Shown: positions 31,629 through 44,017 of the stretch, piece after piece
Layout of the letters: every line of letters starts with the position of its first letter
How positions within the stretch are numbered: the first letter of the stretch is position 1
Assembly: GCA_050084515.1 (NCBI GenBank)
Contig: CM114273.1
Coordinates: forward strand, 8,680,001 to 8,744,000
Reading direction: 5' to 3'
Source of the DNA: Blasia pusilla
Taxonomy: Eukaryota; Marchantiophyta; Marchantiopsida; Blasiales
DNA: 64,000 nucleotides
Program-made: the position numbers and the translations under genes
Notes under the pieces: model-generated
Seen by the model: the letters and a program-made list of their open reading frames with translations, nothing else
The model's database searches: none
Told to the model about the DNA's origin: nothing

Positions 31629-32640
31629 GAAAGTGTCGCGACCCTCATGACCAAACAAGTGCCAAGCGGAACATCGGAACATTAGCGGGCTCACGCTAAG
31701 ATGGTTTGCGCGTTGGAGTTGTCTCAAAGAGGAGACAAGAGACGAGACGCGAGCGAGAAGTCGCGTTTCAGATGTGATGGTCGTAACTCAGAAACCTGGA
31801 CCAAATGCGGAATGAGACTTGAAAGAAGTCGAGTCTAGAAAGTGGGTTGCCAAAGGAAAGATCCGGATTTGGAACGCCACTTGCGTTTGAGAGTTTCCGA
31901 ATGTATTTATGGCCATAACTTTTATCTCCGAGATGTGTTTGGAGCAAATAAAGGTGCGTTGGAAAGCTTATGGAGAGCCGGTTCAAACGCACCAAAGATT
32001 GCTGCAAACGCGTAAGCAACGGCCGAGATACGACCCGAAAACGACTGTAAATGAAGTCGGGTTGAGGGCCACAATGAAGGGCCCGAACCTCTTTTCCCAA
32101 AGGGGAGGGGTTATTGGAGAACCCCAGAAGTACTAGTAAGGGGGAAGGTCTCCGAGAGTGCTTGGAACCCAAACCCCACTTTGGGCGCCGCGGGGCGGCT
32201 CAAGGGCATGGAACGGAACGCGAGTTTGGGCGTTGGGTTGGAAAACCTGCACCAAGTCCATTGAGGCGATTGTAGACATCCCTCTTGGATTTCACGCCGC
32301 GACTCAATTACTTGGGTCTCGGTTCGGAACTCACACGAGGACCGTTGAACAGTTGGGATCGCTAGGCGTGCAAGTGCCGTTTCAGATCCCTGGACTAACC
32401 AGGAAGTCTGTTCCAAGTCTTGAAGGACTTGCCATGTGTTGGGAGCTAGGAACTAAGGAAGGGTGAGCTTGATGAGACACCGAGTTTAGGACTCGGTGGG
32501 TTGGAACGCCGGTTGGCCAAACCCGACTAACGAGAGTGCGTGTTTGGGTGCAGATCGGCGATGAGTTCGTGACCTAATGAACGCACGCTTCCGCAACACT
32601 AAAGATTGACGTTCAAGGAGAGTAGGGGCGCGACAGAAAG
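31629..32640. mobile_element. Solo LTR (1002 bp) with 5-bp target duplication
   Basis: Positions 31634-32635 begin TGTCGCGACCCT and end AGGGGCGCGACA, so the ends are an imperfect inverted repeat with canonical TG...CA termini. The direct repeat GAAAG flanks it at 31629-31633 and 32636-32640. There is no internal gag-pol, so this is an LTR left by LTR-LTR recombination. Parent family unknown; the 5-bp duplication fits copia or gypsy. Open frames inside it are not genes. Confidence 0.88.
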
Positions 32641-33069
32641 GGAATCCCTCTCATGATAAAGTTTGTACGAAGCGCAATGATGTGATGTGATTTTCTATTG
32701 GAATGTAAGTAATTAGGTGAGGATCACACCATCACATAATTAATAAGGCCACAAAATATAAAATTATATGGACAACACACCACTCTCTTATACATCGAAT
32801 AACAATTGAGCCAAATCCACCTCAACATAAGGATCTAATACATGTCCATAGTACCATGTTGATCCTTTTCCTAGCCTATACTTGGAAGGCTTGCTTGTAT
32901 AAAATTACACCCCTCTCCAACCCCTAAGGCTCCACGAGCATGGTATTTGCAAACAAATCACCCCAACCTACACAACATATTATTGAAAAATCAAGAACCT
33001 TCAAGAGGGTTCCTAGAAAGTTTCCGTATGCATATACATCACTTTTCAAGACCCTCATAACCAAAATTT
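32641..33069. other. AT-rich intergenic DNA
   Basis: No gene or repeat recognised. Confidence 0.4.
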
Positions 33070-33520
33070 TCCCTAACTTAAAATACCAAAATTGTAATTC
33101 ATGGGGCTCGTGTGTACTAAGATGGAAATTAGTTGGAGTCTCCAAAAAAACCCTAAATGCAATAAGATGTTCCAAAGAAAAAGATGGTATGATTTTTATA
33201 TCTTATTCCAAACTAAGCTCTTGACCTAAAATTATGCCTACTTGTTTTTGGAAGTGTATTCAACCACAGTGCAAGATTTCATGGAAGATGAAAGTCCAAC
33301 CCATCACCAAAAAATAAGAAGGTCTCTTTAGACCTGCACCATAAGACCTACTAAGGAAAATGTGGTATGTATTTTTTATTTATTCCAACTATTAGATAAT
33401 CTTGGTAGGATTTTTTCCCACCTTTCAATGGAAGTGTATTCAACCTCTTGGAAAACTTTCAATGAAAATGGAAGTCCAACCCTAAGGCGTGAAAATGATA
33501 AGGTCTTCTAAGCAAGATTG
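33070..33520 (+). repeat. ~180-bp tandem repeat, two clear units
   Basis: GGAAGTGTATTCAACC recurs at 33250 and 33430 with matching flanks (TGGTAT...TTATTCCAA before and AAGTCCAACC...AAGGTCT after), giving a 180-bp period. A more diverged third unit may precede them at 33.07-33.24 kb. Confidence 0.65.
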
Positions 33521-34666
33521 CACAAAAATAGACTTGTCTTAACAAGTCCAGACATGCTATCCTAGACCCGTCCCTATTCTTGCAAGCAAGGTTGCATATG
33601 AACGAAGTCTATGTCCGCGTACTTACGTCCATTCTATAGAAGGACTTGTCCATTTGGGTCCCACCTCCCCATTCTTTCTCATTCCCCCCACTTGCATATC
33701 TATTCTATACTTTCCTATTCCTTCCTCCCTCCACCTCCACTTCTTCCCCCCTTATTGCCCCACTATTACCATGCCCTACCTTCCATCATGAACTATAAGT
33801 GTAGGCCCTACTCCTTGCAATCCATGTCCGTGGACATATCCGCCCATGTCCATCCTAGGAACGAACTTATCCATTTTTGTGCAACCATGCTTGCACCGCA
33901 CGGCATCCCTCCCACATCCCTTCCTCGCATGCTAGATGCAAGCCAAATGGAGGAGGGACACAAGCGGGGTGCAAGGTTGAGGGCCCACATGTATGGTACA
34001 AACTACCCCTCCACCTCCTTCCCTCGGCCCACAACCACTTGCGCCCTACTTGCGCCTCCTTTTGCACAAGCTAGATGCATGCAAGATGTAGTTGAGACAC
34101 GAGCCGAGGTCGTGGGAGGGATGCGAGCGGGACAGACCTAGAATTCATTGCACCACTAGTTGGGTCGCCACAAGAAAACCCAATTTTGCTAAGCAACAAC
34201 AACTCCGGTGACTACCATAAAACAACTCCAACAACACAAGGTGTGTGCAGTCGATCAGTTTAATCTACAAGGCCTTCAAAGCACTCAAGTTTGTGGATAG
34301 TTTTCTTTGACAATTGTTTCCTATTTTAGGTGCTATAACATAGTGAACTAATAGCCAGATCTTCAGGTACTAAGGTCTTATGTGGACTTTGCTAGGATGA
34401 TCTTGGATGATATGCCTATCTTGCCTGAAAAACCAAATATCCATATTTTTCCACCTACATATGCTCAACTAAAGTATGCAAATATTCTAGGCTTGGATCA
34501 GCTCTATTTGTAGGAAGAAATTACAAGTTGGCGCAATCAAAAATGAAGGATGATGGATGCCATGTAAATGACGGGTTAATCCTCTTCACAAAAATTTCAA
34601 TACTTTTTTTCAATCCACCTCGTATCAGACACCTCATCAGAGGTAAGCATTAAGAAGAAATTATCC
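33521..34666. other. Intergenic DNA with a C/T-rich open frame
   Basis: The plus-strand frame 33611-34141 is open for 176 codons. The sequence is Pro/Leu/His-rich, reads openly on the other strand as well, and lacks any recognisable domain, so I do not call it a gene. Confidence 0.35.
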
Positions 34667-34980
34667 CATTTCTATGCCATTTTTTTATGTCTCTTATGTG
34701 TCATCGATGCTAGCTTGGACTCCCTAGAATCTGTGTACTAACACTATATCTGAATGGATGGGAATAAAGTTCTTGGTCACTTGGCTTTGGGTAAAAAAAT
34801 TTTAGTTGATCGAGCTTTCTATTTTAAATACGTGAATGAGTGCAAGAAACGAGCGTGACGGATTTACGTAGCTAATGCATAATAAGTAAATATGGCTTAT
34901 ACACTATGAACATAATAAAAAGTTGCTTCATTTAGTTTCACAAGTAATCCACAAAGGAGTGTTACCAAGTAAAGTGGCCT
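34667..34980 (+). repeat. Inverted duplicate block X, copy 1
   Basis: About 315 bp that recur as the reverse complement at 44018-44335 with scattered differences (shared words include GATTTACGTAGCTAATGCAT and its complement). Non-coding as far as I can see; probably part of an old mobile element. Confidence 0.8.
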
Positions 34981-35057
34981 CTGAGGTATAGTATTTTACC
35001 TTTTTCTTATGTTTAGTGCTCAATGATAGTGAAAATGAGACATCCATATATCATATT

Positions 35058-35717
35058 TCATAACGGGATCGTATTCTTCCAAGAGCAAGCACACATTAGA
35101 GAAGAGTTTCTTAGTGACAGAAATGGTATATTAGTAGACACACAACTTACTATTGGATCAAGTTGTTGAATCAGTGGTGCATGTTGTGAGTACAACTCAT
35201 TGATTCTCAATTTCACTAATAGAACATCTCTCACCTTCCAAGACACGAAATATGAGTTTGTGAAAGTTGCATCCTCAAGTCCCCAAGCAACATGTTGAAA
35301 ATCTAGAAGAGACTCAACCTCGGAAAAGCCATTATGAAAATCATTGTATTTGGTCTCAATGCCCAATCTAGAGTTGACCAAAGACAAGAACTGGAGATAA
35401 AGTGGATTAACACTTAATACACCTCCAGTATATGTTGGTGTCATGTAGACATTATGCATAGTATGTCGATGGTCGCCTACACACTATGCATATAGATAAA
35501 ATTTCCCAGCAGAGGGTATGACATACCAAATCATGTAATAGGTACATAGTTCATATGGTGGATATGCCTCTGCTCTTTGAATCATCATTCTCAATTGACT
35601 GATGTTATAGTATACTACCCCATGGTAGCCACAACACCTCACTTGTTTAATAAATGCAGAACATTGGGCTTTCCAACTCTTAAGTAAGGGCTCCACTTCA
35701 GGCCAAACTGCACACAC
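35058..35717 (-). pseudogene. Unrecognised ORF pair split by one in-frame TAG
   Basis: The minus-strand frames 35717-35484 and 35459-35058 are in the same frame, separated only by a TAG (35484-35486) and seven codons, giving a potential 220-residue product. Composition is protein-like: VWPEVEPLLKSWKAQCSAF, CCGYHGVVYYNISQLRMMIQ, YPPYELCTYYMIWYVIP, then MTPTYTGGVLSVNPLYLQFL and LGLEDATF-type segments. I do not recognise the family. A 50-bp part (about 35107-35155) recurs at 44340-44390. It may be a fragment of an unfamiliar mobile-element protein or an exon of a decayed gene. Confidence 0.4.
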
Positions 35718-36234
35718 GAGTTAACTTAAAAGCCTATTCAAATTGCACACTTTAACTCTTGCATGACCCCTATAGTGGATCAACCTGAATCGGCTAAAAA
35801 ATAATCTGGAACTGGACCTAACTACTCACCTAAGTCGGTCCATGTTGCTTATTGTAGCATTTTTTGTTTTGTAAAGCATTGACAACAAAGGATAAAGTAG
35901 CAATGAGCTCAAGAGAGCTCACAAACCGATAGGACTAAGCAATTCCGATAATTGTGAAATCCTGAATTGAAAAATGGAGAAGTAAAATCTTAGAGCAATT
36001 CCTTCATTCACTCCCCCAGATCAAGTCACTCGCGTGATTTCTACTTTATTACCTAAACCATTAGCTCTATTGTTATGTATTGTTCTTGAGACACATACTA
36101 GCAGCTCACAATTACACGGTATGTTAAGCATAGACATCTAACCAAGGCTTCCCTGTTGTGTCACAACACAATAAGAGACGTTGCTAAACCATTGATCTAC
36201 CCCCTGGTTAACCTGAGACATTAGGTGGTATGCT
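35718..36234. other. Intergenic DNA
   Basis: Nothing recognised between the unrecognised ORF pair and the direct duplication. Confidence 0.35.
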
Positions 36235-36895
36235 TGTTTCATGATAGTCTAGCTAACTAAACCAGATATTGAGTCTAGGATGCTTAACATTTATGTATTG
36301 CTCATATAATAAACATGTAGGATGCTAACTTTGGTCACATATATTTGTTTAAACCACGTTTGGCTCCCATAAGAGATACCAAAATTGAGATGGAAAGACA
36401 AAGATGGGTGGTTGAGCATAGTTAGCATACACAACACACGAATACTCTGAAATGCTATCCATGTGTACCCTTTTCTGGCTACCTTAGCAGTCCCCGCACA
36501 ATAAGGATATCTTCTGTAAGTATGATCAAAAGATACAAAAGTATTAATTAAGCGGGTGGAGATTCTTATCACTACCATTCAGCAATGACATTATGCATAC
36601 CCGTGTATAGTCGGAAATTGGTTGTCCCTGACGTACAATATATCTATACTCCTAGTAAATACACTTTGTGCTAAACTAACACATGGTCTTTATTGTAGAC
36701 TAATGCATCATCATCGATCTTTGAAATATGGAGTGCAAGCTATAAGTAATTGCAAAGCTTGTTGTCAAGAACATATAAATTACTCAAAAATTCAGCGTAG
36801 GTTGATATCTTTCTTCCATGTTCATTCACATTACTACCTCTATTCCTTGTAACACTTAATGGAAGTATTTGGGTCTAAAAGCACGGTCTGCTAAA
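36235..36895 (+). repeat. Direct duplication, copy 1 (~660 bp)
   Basis: Aligns over its length with 37012-37665. Shared anchors include GGATGCTAAC, CATGTGTAC, AGAAGATAC/AAAAGATAC, TATGCATACCC.TGTAT and GCAGGTTGATATC-type words in the same order. Divergence is considerable. No coding domain recognised. Confidence 0.7.
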
Positions 36896-37011
36896 CATGA
36901 TCATGACCAAATGTATATGAATATATATATATAGGATAGGGGATTGCAAGCTCATAACCATGACATGTATAAACTAGCAACATATATCCAAGTCTGCATA
37001 GTGGTTGATCA

Positions 37012-37665
37012 GATGTTGAGTCTGGGATGTTGAACACCCTACTATTTTTCTTACATGTAAGAAACACGTGGGATGCTAACTCCGGTCATTCAAAATTTCC
37101 CCAACATATTTCAATTGATGTGAAAAACACCGAGATCTAGTTGGGCAAACAGCGATAAGTGGATGAGCACGTTGTACATATTTATGCTAGAATAAGCAAC
37201 ACCCAACTATCGCGAAACTTTGCCCATGTGTACACTTCTCTACTCTATCTACCTTAGTAATTGGGCATAGTAATGATATCAATTGTACCCATGATCAGAA
37301 GATACACAAATATTATTTGGGTTAAAATATTTATCAGTTACATTCAGTAATGGCACTATGCATACCCATGTATGGTTGGCAATTGGCTATCCATGACCTC
37401 CGATAAATTTGTACTCCTGATAGAGAAAATTTATGCTAAGATAATACTGGTCTCTATTGCAGACTTCCCCATCATCATCATAAATCTTCAACATATGGAG
37501 TGGCACTTATAAATAATTGTAAGGGTTTTCAAGTACATTTGAATTACTCAGATGTTTAGTGCAGGTTGATATCAATCTTACATATTCATTCACACTAATA
37601 TCTCTATTCATTGTTACACTAAGGAGAAGTACTTAGGTCTAAAATCACAATCCGTTTAACATGGG
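37012..37665 (+). repeat. Direct duplication, copy 2 (~655 bp)
   Basis: Second copy of the unit at 36235-36895; spacing start to start is about 775 bp. Confidence 0.7.
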
Positions 37666-40600
37666 CAAATGTACAAAAAATATAGGGGAAGTTCTTAGGT
37701 TTGAAAGTACTTAGGGTGCATACTCACTTTGGAGCATGCTCGGATGTAAAAACCTAAGAATAAAAATATATTGAGCACCCAATTTATGTACATAAACATG
37801 AAGTTCCATAGAATGTTAACACAACCCATCAAAAGATGCTTCCATGAAAGAAAATCACCCCGATTCACTCATAAATCTACTCTCGCTATTCTCTCTCTCA
37901 AAAGTAGACCACCAACCACAAAAGTTTATATGTAGTTAGTCCCCTCAAAAAAATCGTAACAAAGATGGTCACTTGCAAAAAATCATAGCACCTGTTGTTG
38001 ACACATTTTGACTAATTCAATGAAGGAAGAGCACTAGGTTTGTGAAGTCTTTTTTGTAGTATGCGTGCACAATTTTTTCATAGTGCATCGTTGTCATGGT
38101 AATAGTTGTATGTTGCCCTTAGCTTGCTTCTCACACAAATTAATTATCTTTACAAGGGTTGCAAACATGCTCAAAATGCAACTCTTTTTGGAAACACAGT
38201 AACCTCTTACAATTCCTCGTTGGATATACGCACCAAATGCAGTGAGAGCACCTACATAAATCATGAGAGCACAACCTTTTCTTGCAACAAGATACAAATC
38301 TTGAAAGAAAAATGCAATCAACTTATTGAAGTGAGACAAATGCACCCCTATTGGGCATGGTAATCTTGGGGAGATTCAACAACAAGTGTGCAAATCCCAG
38401 GTCTTAGTAGACGTATACTATTTTAGTCAAGTGCTTCTCAAGAGACAATGGACACTAGCGTGGATACAACCCAATTGGCTATAATCGAGAACTAAACGTA
38501 GGGGTCAAAGACTCAAGATAATTTTTTGTAGAGCAAGACCATTCAGGTTGCCCTAGTCTTAGCTGGTAACTTGTGAAGTAGGCTAAAAAACAAGTAGGAA
38601 AATAGAGATAGGAAAGCAAAGAAAAATGTTTATAGCAACTGCAAACGAAAGAGATAATCATAGGCCTCTAGGAATTCCATCCAACAACAGTGTTTGCGGC
38701 ATCAGTATTGCCAAGAGGGACCAACAATCGAGAGACTTAAGTGTGGTGTGGTTTGGGGAATTAAGTCAAGTTGCAGGCGACAAACTGCCTGCAACTTGAA
38801 ACAACACAATTAATGCAACAATTAGATTGCTCTAAATTGCATATCTATAGAAATAGATGATGAATCTTTCATTCATTTTGTGAGCAAATTCTCTCTGGAA
38901 TGTGCAAGCAATTAGGCAAAAGGTGATGCCACACATCGTCCGCAATGATGTGAAAGAAGTGAAATAACAAAATGGCAGAACCATGATGGAAGATCAAGTC
39001 ATCGTGCCACCGAAAGCATGCAGGCTGCAAGATGAGCTTCAAAAAACACATAGTGCAGAGTGAAATAGGATTCTTTAAAAAATGAAGGAGATAAGCACCC
39101 CATGAAGAGTAGGAGCAAAGGAAAGAAATCTTTCCTCAATCGACCCAACAAAAAATAGGCCATATAGTTCATTCATAGTTCATAGGCCAACTGCCTCGGC
39201 ACCTCAAATACGTCGATCAATGCATCAAACGACAAGGCCCACCTATCGGAAGTTCGAGACAACCCGAATTGGAAGAAACTCGCACAATTGGAAGCATTGC
39301 ACAATAGGAAGTCCGAGACAAGCCAAAGAAGAAACTCGTGATGATAAATGAGCTGGGTAGTACGCTCTTAGCATAAGAAGAAAGCCAACAAAAGAGATAA
39401 GCCTATGGACGCACCGTTTTAGTAACCTCTCAACATCACTACCCACCACTTGCCATGTGCCACAACCTTGAAGCTCCCAGTCTTATGATTCTTAGCCGCT
39501 CCCCAAAAAAGAAAATTTATGACGCATCTCCAAATGAGAGGCCCTGGCTTAGAGCAATCTAAAGGCCGACATATATGACCAACTATGATATCGACACTTT
39601 GCCCTTCCTCTATTTTTTGAGACAACGTGTGACCACCATATTTAAATGTGGAATTTACATTCTTGTAGTAGGGCCCGTGATAATTTATAAGGCACTAAAA
39701 ACTATCAAAATTTAATAATAATTGAAGTTCCTATCAATTAAGGTACCCAAACACTACCTTCGATAAAAAAAATAGAAGCTATTAAGTATGCTATATAGCC
39801 TACCTCATATAGAAGTCTACAAAATAAATAATATACAACATACGCCTAAAATAGAGTACACCTTGCTTCAAAATTGTAAAATCATAAACCCCAAAAGAAT
39901 TTTATAAATGAGAAAGAAATCATACAATAAAGCCTACACTTTGAATTGGAAATACAAAACCCTAAGAAATAGATGAAAAAATAAAAAATGCTAAGTAATA
40001 ATTGATATCCTAGAAACTAAACCTTAAAAAAAATTTAAACAATGTTCCTAACCATGAAATTTTTATTCCAAATATATTTTGTTGAAGATTTATGACAAAC
40101 CCCACAAATAGAAAACAGTTATCTTATGCCTTGGGAAAGATATCTTAATAAGCAACTTTAGATTACCACTAGTTGAGCACTAATATAAATAATGATGTAT
40201 ATACAATTGGGGTTGGATATTTTTGAACATTATAATTTAAACTTAAAATCCATTTTGTTTTCAAAACATTTGTCATCTCTCATAATATTTCTTTTGACCT
40301 TCACTTCCTACAAGACATCTCAAATTTTAAAAAAATTCCCCTCCCTAAAAAGCATGATGATTAAATTTTAGAAATAAATGAAATAAATTTCTCCTTCTTT
40401 TTCTCACTTTACCCTTAGTTTCATCTCGTTTAGGTATGTCAGAAGGAAATGAAACCTAGAAAGGATCTTTTCCGGCTATAACTTAATCCATCTTTGTAGG
40501 ATGCTCAATTTTGTCTAATAAATTGCGATCAATCATCCAATAACTCTTAGCTTGTTTCTATTTCTGTGAACTCGACGATTCGTGCATACTCATGCATCTC

Positions 40601-41150
40601 CAATCAAATCAAGATCGTCTCCTCCAAATGCACAAAAAATAAAATAGAAACTTTACCATCTCACCAAGAGGTCCTTGAATGTATGCACAACTCCTCCTTG
40701 TTGAGGTTTAGCCATTACGACATCCTTCGACAGAAGATTTGATTAAATTTCTCCTTACAACTTCCTACATTATCTTTTTATACAACTCTTACATCATCAT
40801 CCTCTCAAGATGTGAAAAGATCTCAAATCAGCTTCCTACGTGATTCTAAATATGTAACTAGATCAATGATTCTCCTACTTCCAACTCCATAGCTTAGTCC
40901 CTAAAAATCCTACCTCTAAAGATTTGGCTAGTTGCCCACCTCTAATTAATAATTCTAACTAATCTACTTCACTAACTATTAGTCTTCCGTGGCCAAAGAT
41001 ATCTTCTTACAAAGTCCTCATCAAAGGTCGTCTCTCCTAGCAATTTGCATTGTCCTCACGAAGTACTTTCACCAAGTACTTTGTCCAAACTCCTCGAACA
41101 CAATCTTCGTGAAGTACTTTTGTCTTTGTCTTCTATTGCATTCTCCTTAG
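37666..41150. other. AT-rich intergenic DNA
   Basis: No gene recognised on either strand. Short frames (for example minus 39243-39449 and 39419-39625) lack family features. Confidence 0.4.
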
Positions 41151-41480
41151 AAGATCTTCATGCAAAGGTCTTTGGCTTCACAACCCAAACTATCTTTGCA
41201 AAGACTCTGGAGTCTTCATGAAGATCTTCTCAATCTTCATGGAAGGTCTTTGTGCTTCGCACCTGATACAAACTTTGCAAAGACTTTACAAAATCCTCCT
41301 CTTTGCGATCTTCTTTGTAAAGAGTCATGGTTTGGACATGTCCTAAGTCTTTTCCCCCCTTCCTCACAAGGTCTTCATGAAGACCTCAATATTTGTCTTC
41401 TAACTGGCCTCTTCTCCTTAGGACCTTAACTCTAAATAGTCTTCACTATGATTTCTTCCACTCTTCTTCATGAAGACTCT
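41151..41480. repeat. Cluster of short perfect palindromes
   Basis: TCTTCATGAAGA occurs at 41213-41224, 41372-41383 and 41465-41476; the middle one extends to the 18-bp perfect palindrome AGGTCTTCATGAAGACCT (41369-41386). TCTTTGCAAAGA occurs at 41193-41204, with a related CTTTGCAAAGAC near 41274. Non-coding. Confidence 0.7.
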
Positions 41481-41699
41481 TTAACAAAGACTCCTTCCTA
41501 AAGTACTTTCCTACTTTTAACGTACTTCTTGCTAAGGTATTTAAATCCCTAAACTACTTTTGACCAACAAAAGATCTTTCTACTTCTACATACTAACCAA
41601 AATGAAACTTGGCACTTGATAAAAAATTCTTCGTACTTGATCCCGCCACAATTTGTTTGATATTTTCAAAACATTGTTTTGAAAATACTCCTCCAACAC

Positions 41700-42040
41700 C
41701 AACTTTATGTGGTTATTATTTACCCACAATGTTTGAGTGGTAACCTAAACTTACCACTTAAAGATGTCCAAAAATTAGAGAAAAATTGGTGTCCCAATTG
41801 AATAATATCTCCTTTGAGTCATCTCGCAAGCCCCAATGTCTAAAAATATGATCAAGGAAAAGATGAGCTACTTCCAACGTTGTTAATTATATTTTGGGTC
41901 GGAATAATAACTCCCATCTTTGAAAATTGATCAACCACTATTATGATCAAATTAAATCTTTTCAACTCAAATAACCCCATGATATAATCCATAGCAATGT
42001 TTTCCCATGGTCCACCCAAAATTGGTCAAGGTTCAAGAAT
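41700..42040 (-). pseudogene. Ty3/gypsy integrase core remnant
   Basis: The minus strand near 42030-41880 reads GGPWENIAMDYIMGLFEL, followed by IIIVVDQFSKMGVIIPTQN. These correspond to the first catalytic-Asp strand and the adjacent VVDRFSKM motif of gypsy integrases. Further on, a WTSL-type segment is recognisable with stops and shifts. The rest of this element is not adjacent. Confidence 0.65.
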
Positions 42041-42139
42041 CCCTTCGAGTTCCGTTCAAGATCCCTTATGAGATTACGGTCAAAAGTTTGCCACATTTGA
42101 TGACATGTATTTGACTAGATATCTTTTGTACTATAAGTT

Positions 42140-42700
42140 TGGTTAGCAAGCCTATGTTAAACCCAACAAAGCAGCCTTGGGACGTATTGAAGTGGATTCT
42201 TTGCTCCTTGAAGGGGAAAATGGACATGGGAATTTTCTTTGATAGTAGAGTAGATGAAGTTGGAGCTTTACTTGATTATGTGGATGTTGATTTTTTTGGA
42301 CATTTGGACAAATGAAGGTCCACTACATATTTCCTATATGTTCACATTGGTGGATGGACCAATTAGTTCAAATTCCACACTACATAGTTGAGTATCACAA
42401 TCTACCACATAGGTTGCATCCTTGGCTACATTAAGGTAGCTAAGGATGCTATTCGACTATTGAGACTTGCCATTCATCTTGGCTTGTTATACGGTGGATT
42501 TCTAAAACATTTTGATATCCAAAGTGCTGCACACTTGGCTCAAAACCAAATATATTATGCTAGGATAAACATGTTGATACTCAAAATCATTTCATTTGGA
42601 GGCATTGATTGAGGGTGTGATCAACCTTCAAAAGATAGGCATTGAGACAAGGTTTATTGAAAAAATTGATTCCGATAAAGGTTTAAACCTTGTTTGGACT
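42140..42700 (+). pseudogene. Ty1/copia RNase H and C-terminal remnant, copy 1
   Basis: The plus frame reads WDVLKWILCSLKGKMDMGI, GALLDYVDVDFFGHLDK, a stop, then RSTTYFLYVHIGG. Later it reads AKDAIRLLRLAIHLGL and HFDIQSAAHLAQNQIYYARI. These match, in order, the copia polyprotein end (KW.LRYLKG, Y.DAD..GD.D.RRSTTGY, AI.L, D.QSA..LA.N...HAR). RNase H would remove the RNA template. Several stops are present. The segment ends near the TGTTAGG word at 42730, a possible LTR start. Confidence 0.75.
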
Positions 42701-42844
42701 TTATGCATGCTCTACATTCATGCGCGTGATGTTAGGATTTTCCTTATTTTAGTGGATAGAATATAAAATAAGATGGATATTTTTGTCAATGTGTCTTAGC
42801 TTACATTCTATCAATTACCAGGATGACACCATCCACAACCCTAA

Positions 42845-43335
42845 ATGGTAAGCTTTCTCATTGTTTGTAATCTCCCCATGGGGGATGGAAACATGTCTAA
42901 TATACACTCTACTATATCTCAATATTCTTTTATCTTGAGAAGTGCAATTGTAAGTTGGGCTTCAAAGGAGCAACTCACAATTGCTTTATCGTCAACAAAG
43001 TCTAAATACAGAGGAACCAATGCATATGAGTTGACGAGAACCAATGCAACATATGAGTTGATGTAGCCTCATCAATTAATTGTTCAGACTGACGTTTGCA
43101 ATTGAGGACTTGTTGCAATATATGCATATAATGTTAGAAGTGTTAAGCTTGCTAATAATCTTATATTTCATGCTTAAAACAACCATGACAGATGCACAAC
43201 CACTATTTCAAAGAGAAAGTTCTTGGCAATGCATAAGAGATTGATCTTGTGTATATAGGTAGAAATCAAGAGATTGTTGATATCTTTACAAAGACACTCT
43301 TTAGAGATGAAGTTAGGGATCTTTAGAGAAAATTT
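42845..43335 (+). pseudogene. Ty1/copia RNase H remnant, copy 2
   Basis: Reads AIVSWASKEQLTIALSSTKS then KYRG, matching the copia W.SK.Q.T.ALSSTEAEYRG motif. Near 43275 it reads IVDIFTKTLFRDEV, the terminal DIFTK motif. The spacing fits the end of a copia polyprotein from a second element placed just behind copy 1. Confidence 0.7.
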
Positions 43336-43512
43336 AGGTAATAGATATTGATATGAACTTAAGGGATAATATTGAAGATTGAGTTATAATCAAACTCATC
43401 CGACATAAAAATTACTATATTCGCTATCCACACAAAGTAGGTTCATTTAATCATGGTTAGTCAATTAGGCACAATTAGCTTAACTCAAGTTAGTTAGCCA
43501 TGCTTAGTGTAA

Positions 43513-43908
43513 CTATAGACTATGATTAGGGCTAGTGTTAGGCTTAGAGTTGCTTGTACATACCATGTATAATTGAGAAGGGAACCATCTCACAATCATT
43601 CCCTCATTACAAAAATTTATTCTCCATAGTATATATGTGAGAGGGAGCCAAATTCCATAAATTATTTTTATTTTAGCAATTTCATATACTACTCCTTCAC
43701 TAGTAAAACATCCCTCAGCAAGGAATGCCAACATACTTGCACTATTCACATCACTAACAAATCCAAGAATTATAGCTTGAATTGAGCTCAATGTTATAGT
43801 GAGAAGCGTCCCATCCCTCTCCATGTGCAAATATTTTTTTATGCAAAGAAGTGCCTGCAAAATGGCAACCAATCCAATGTTGATCCCTCCAAAGAGATCT
43901 AACACCAA
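43513..43908 (-). pseudogene. Possible cytosine-methyltransferase-like fragment
   Basis: The 131-residue frame begins MVLDLFGGINIGLVAILQA, which resembles the SAM-binding motif I of C5 DNA methyltransferases (LDLFGGIGxGLxA.L.AG). LLCIKKYLHMERD follows, resembling the acidic strand that binds SAM ribose. The catalytic Pro-Cys motif is not present in this frame, which loses similarity after about 110 residues. I recall some plant and algal gypsy-type elements carrying such a domain, and gypsy fragments lie nearby. This is a single-motif call and could be chance. Confidence 0.35.
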
Positions 43909-44017
43909 CCTCTAACCACACCAACTAATCGAACACAATTGGTATGGTATCTAAGGATGGCAATGTAATATCTCATGTTATCTCTGACTCCTTCATTTTG
44001 GCTCAAATTGGTGCAAA

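Noticed and set aside
31768-32466. ORFs inside 31.6-32.6 kb as genes
   Set aside because: They lie wholly within the bounded solo LTR and show no domain.
33611-34141. 176-codon plus-strand ORF
   Set aside because: C/T-rich composition keeps several frames open on both strands; no domain, and low-complexity Pro/Leu/His content.
36291-36578. 95-codon minus-strand ORF
   Set aside because: Lies in the diverged non-coding duplication; its counterpart in the second copy is not open.
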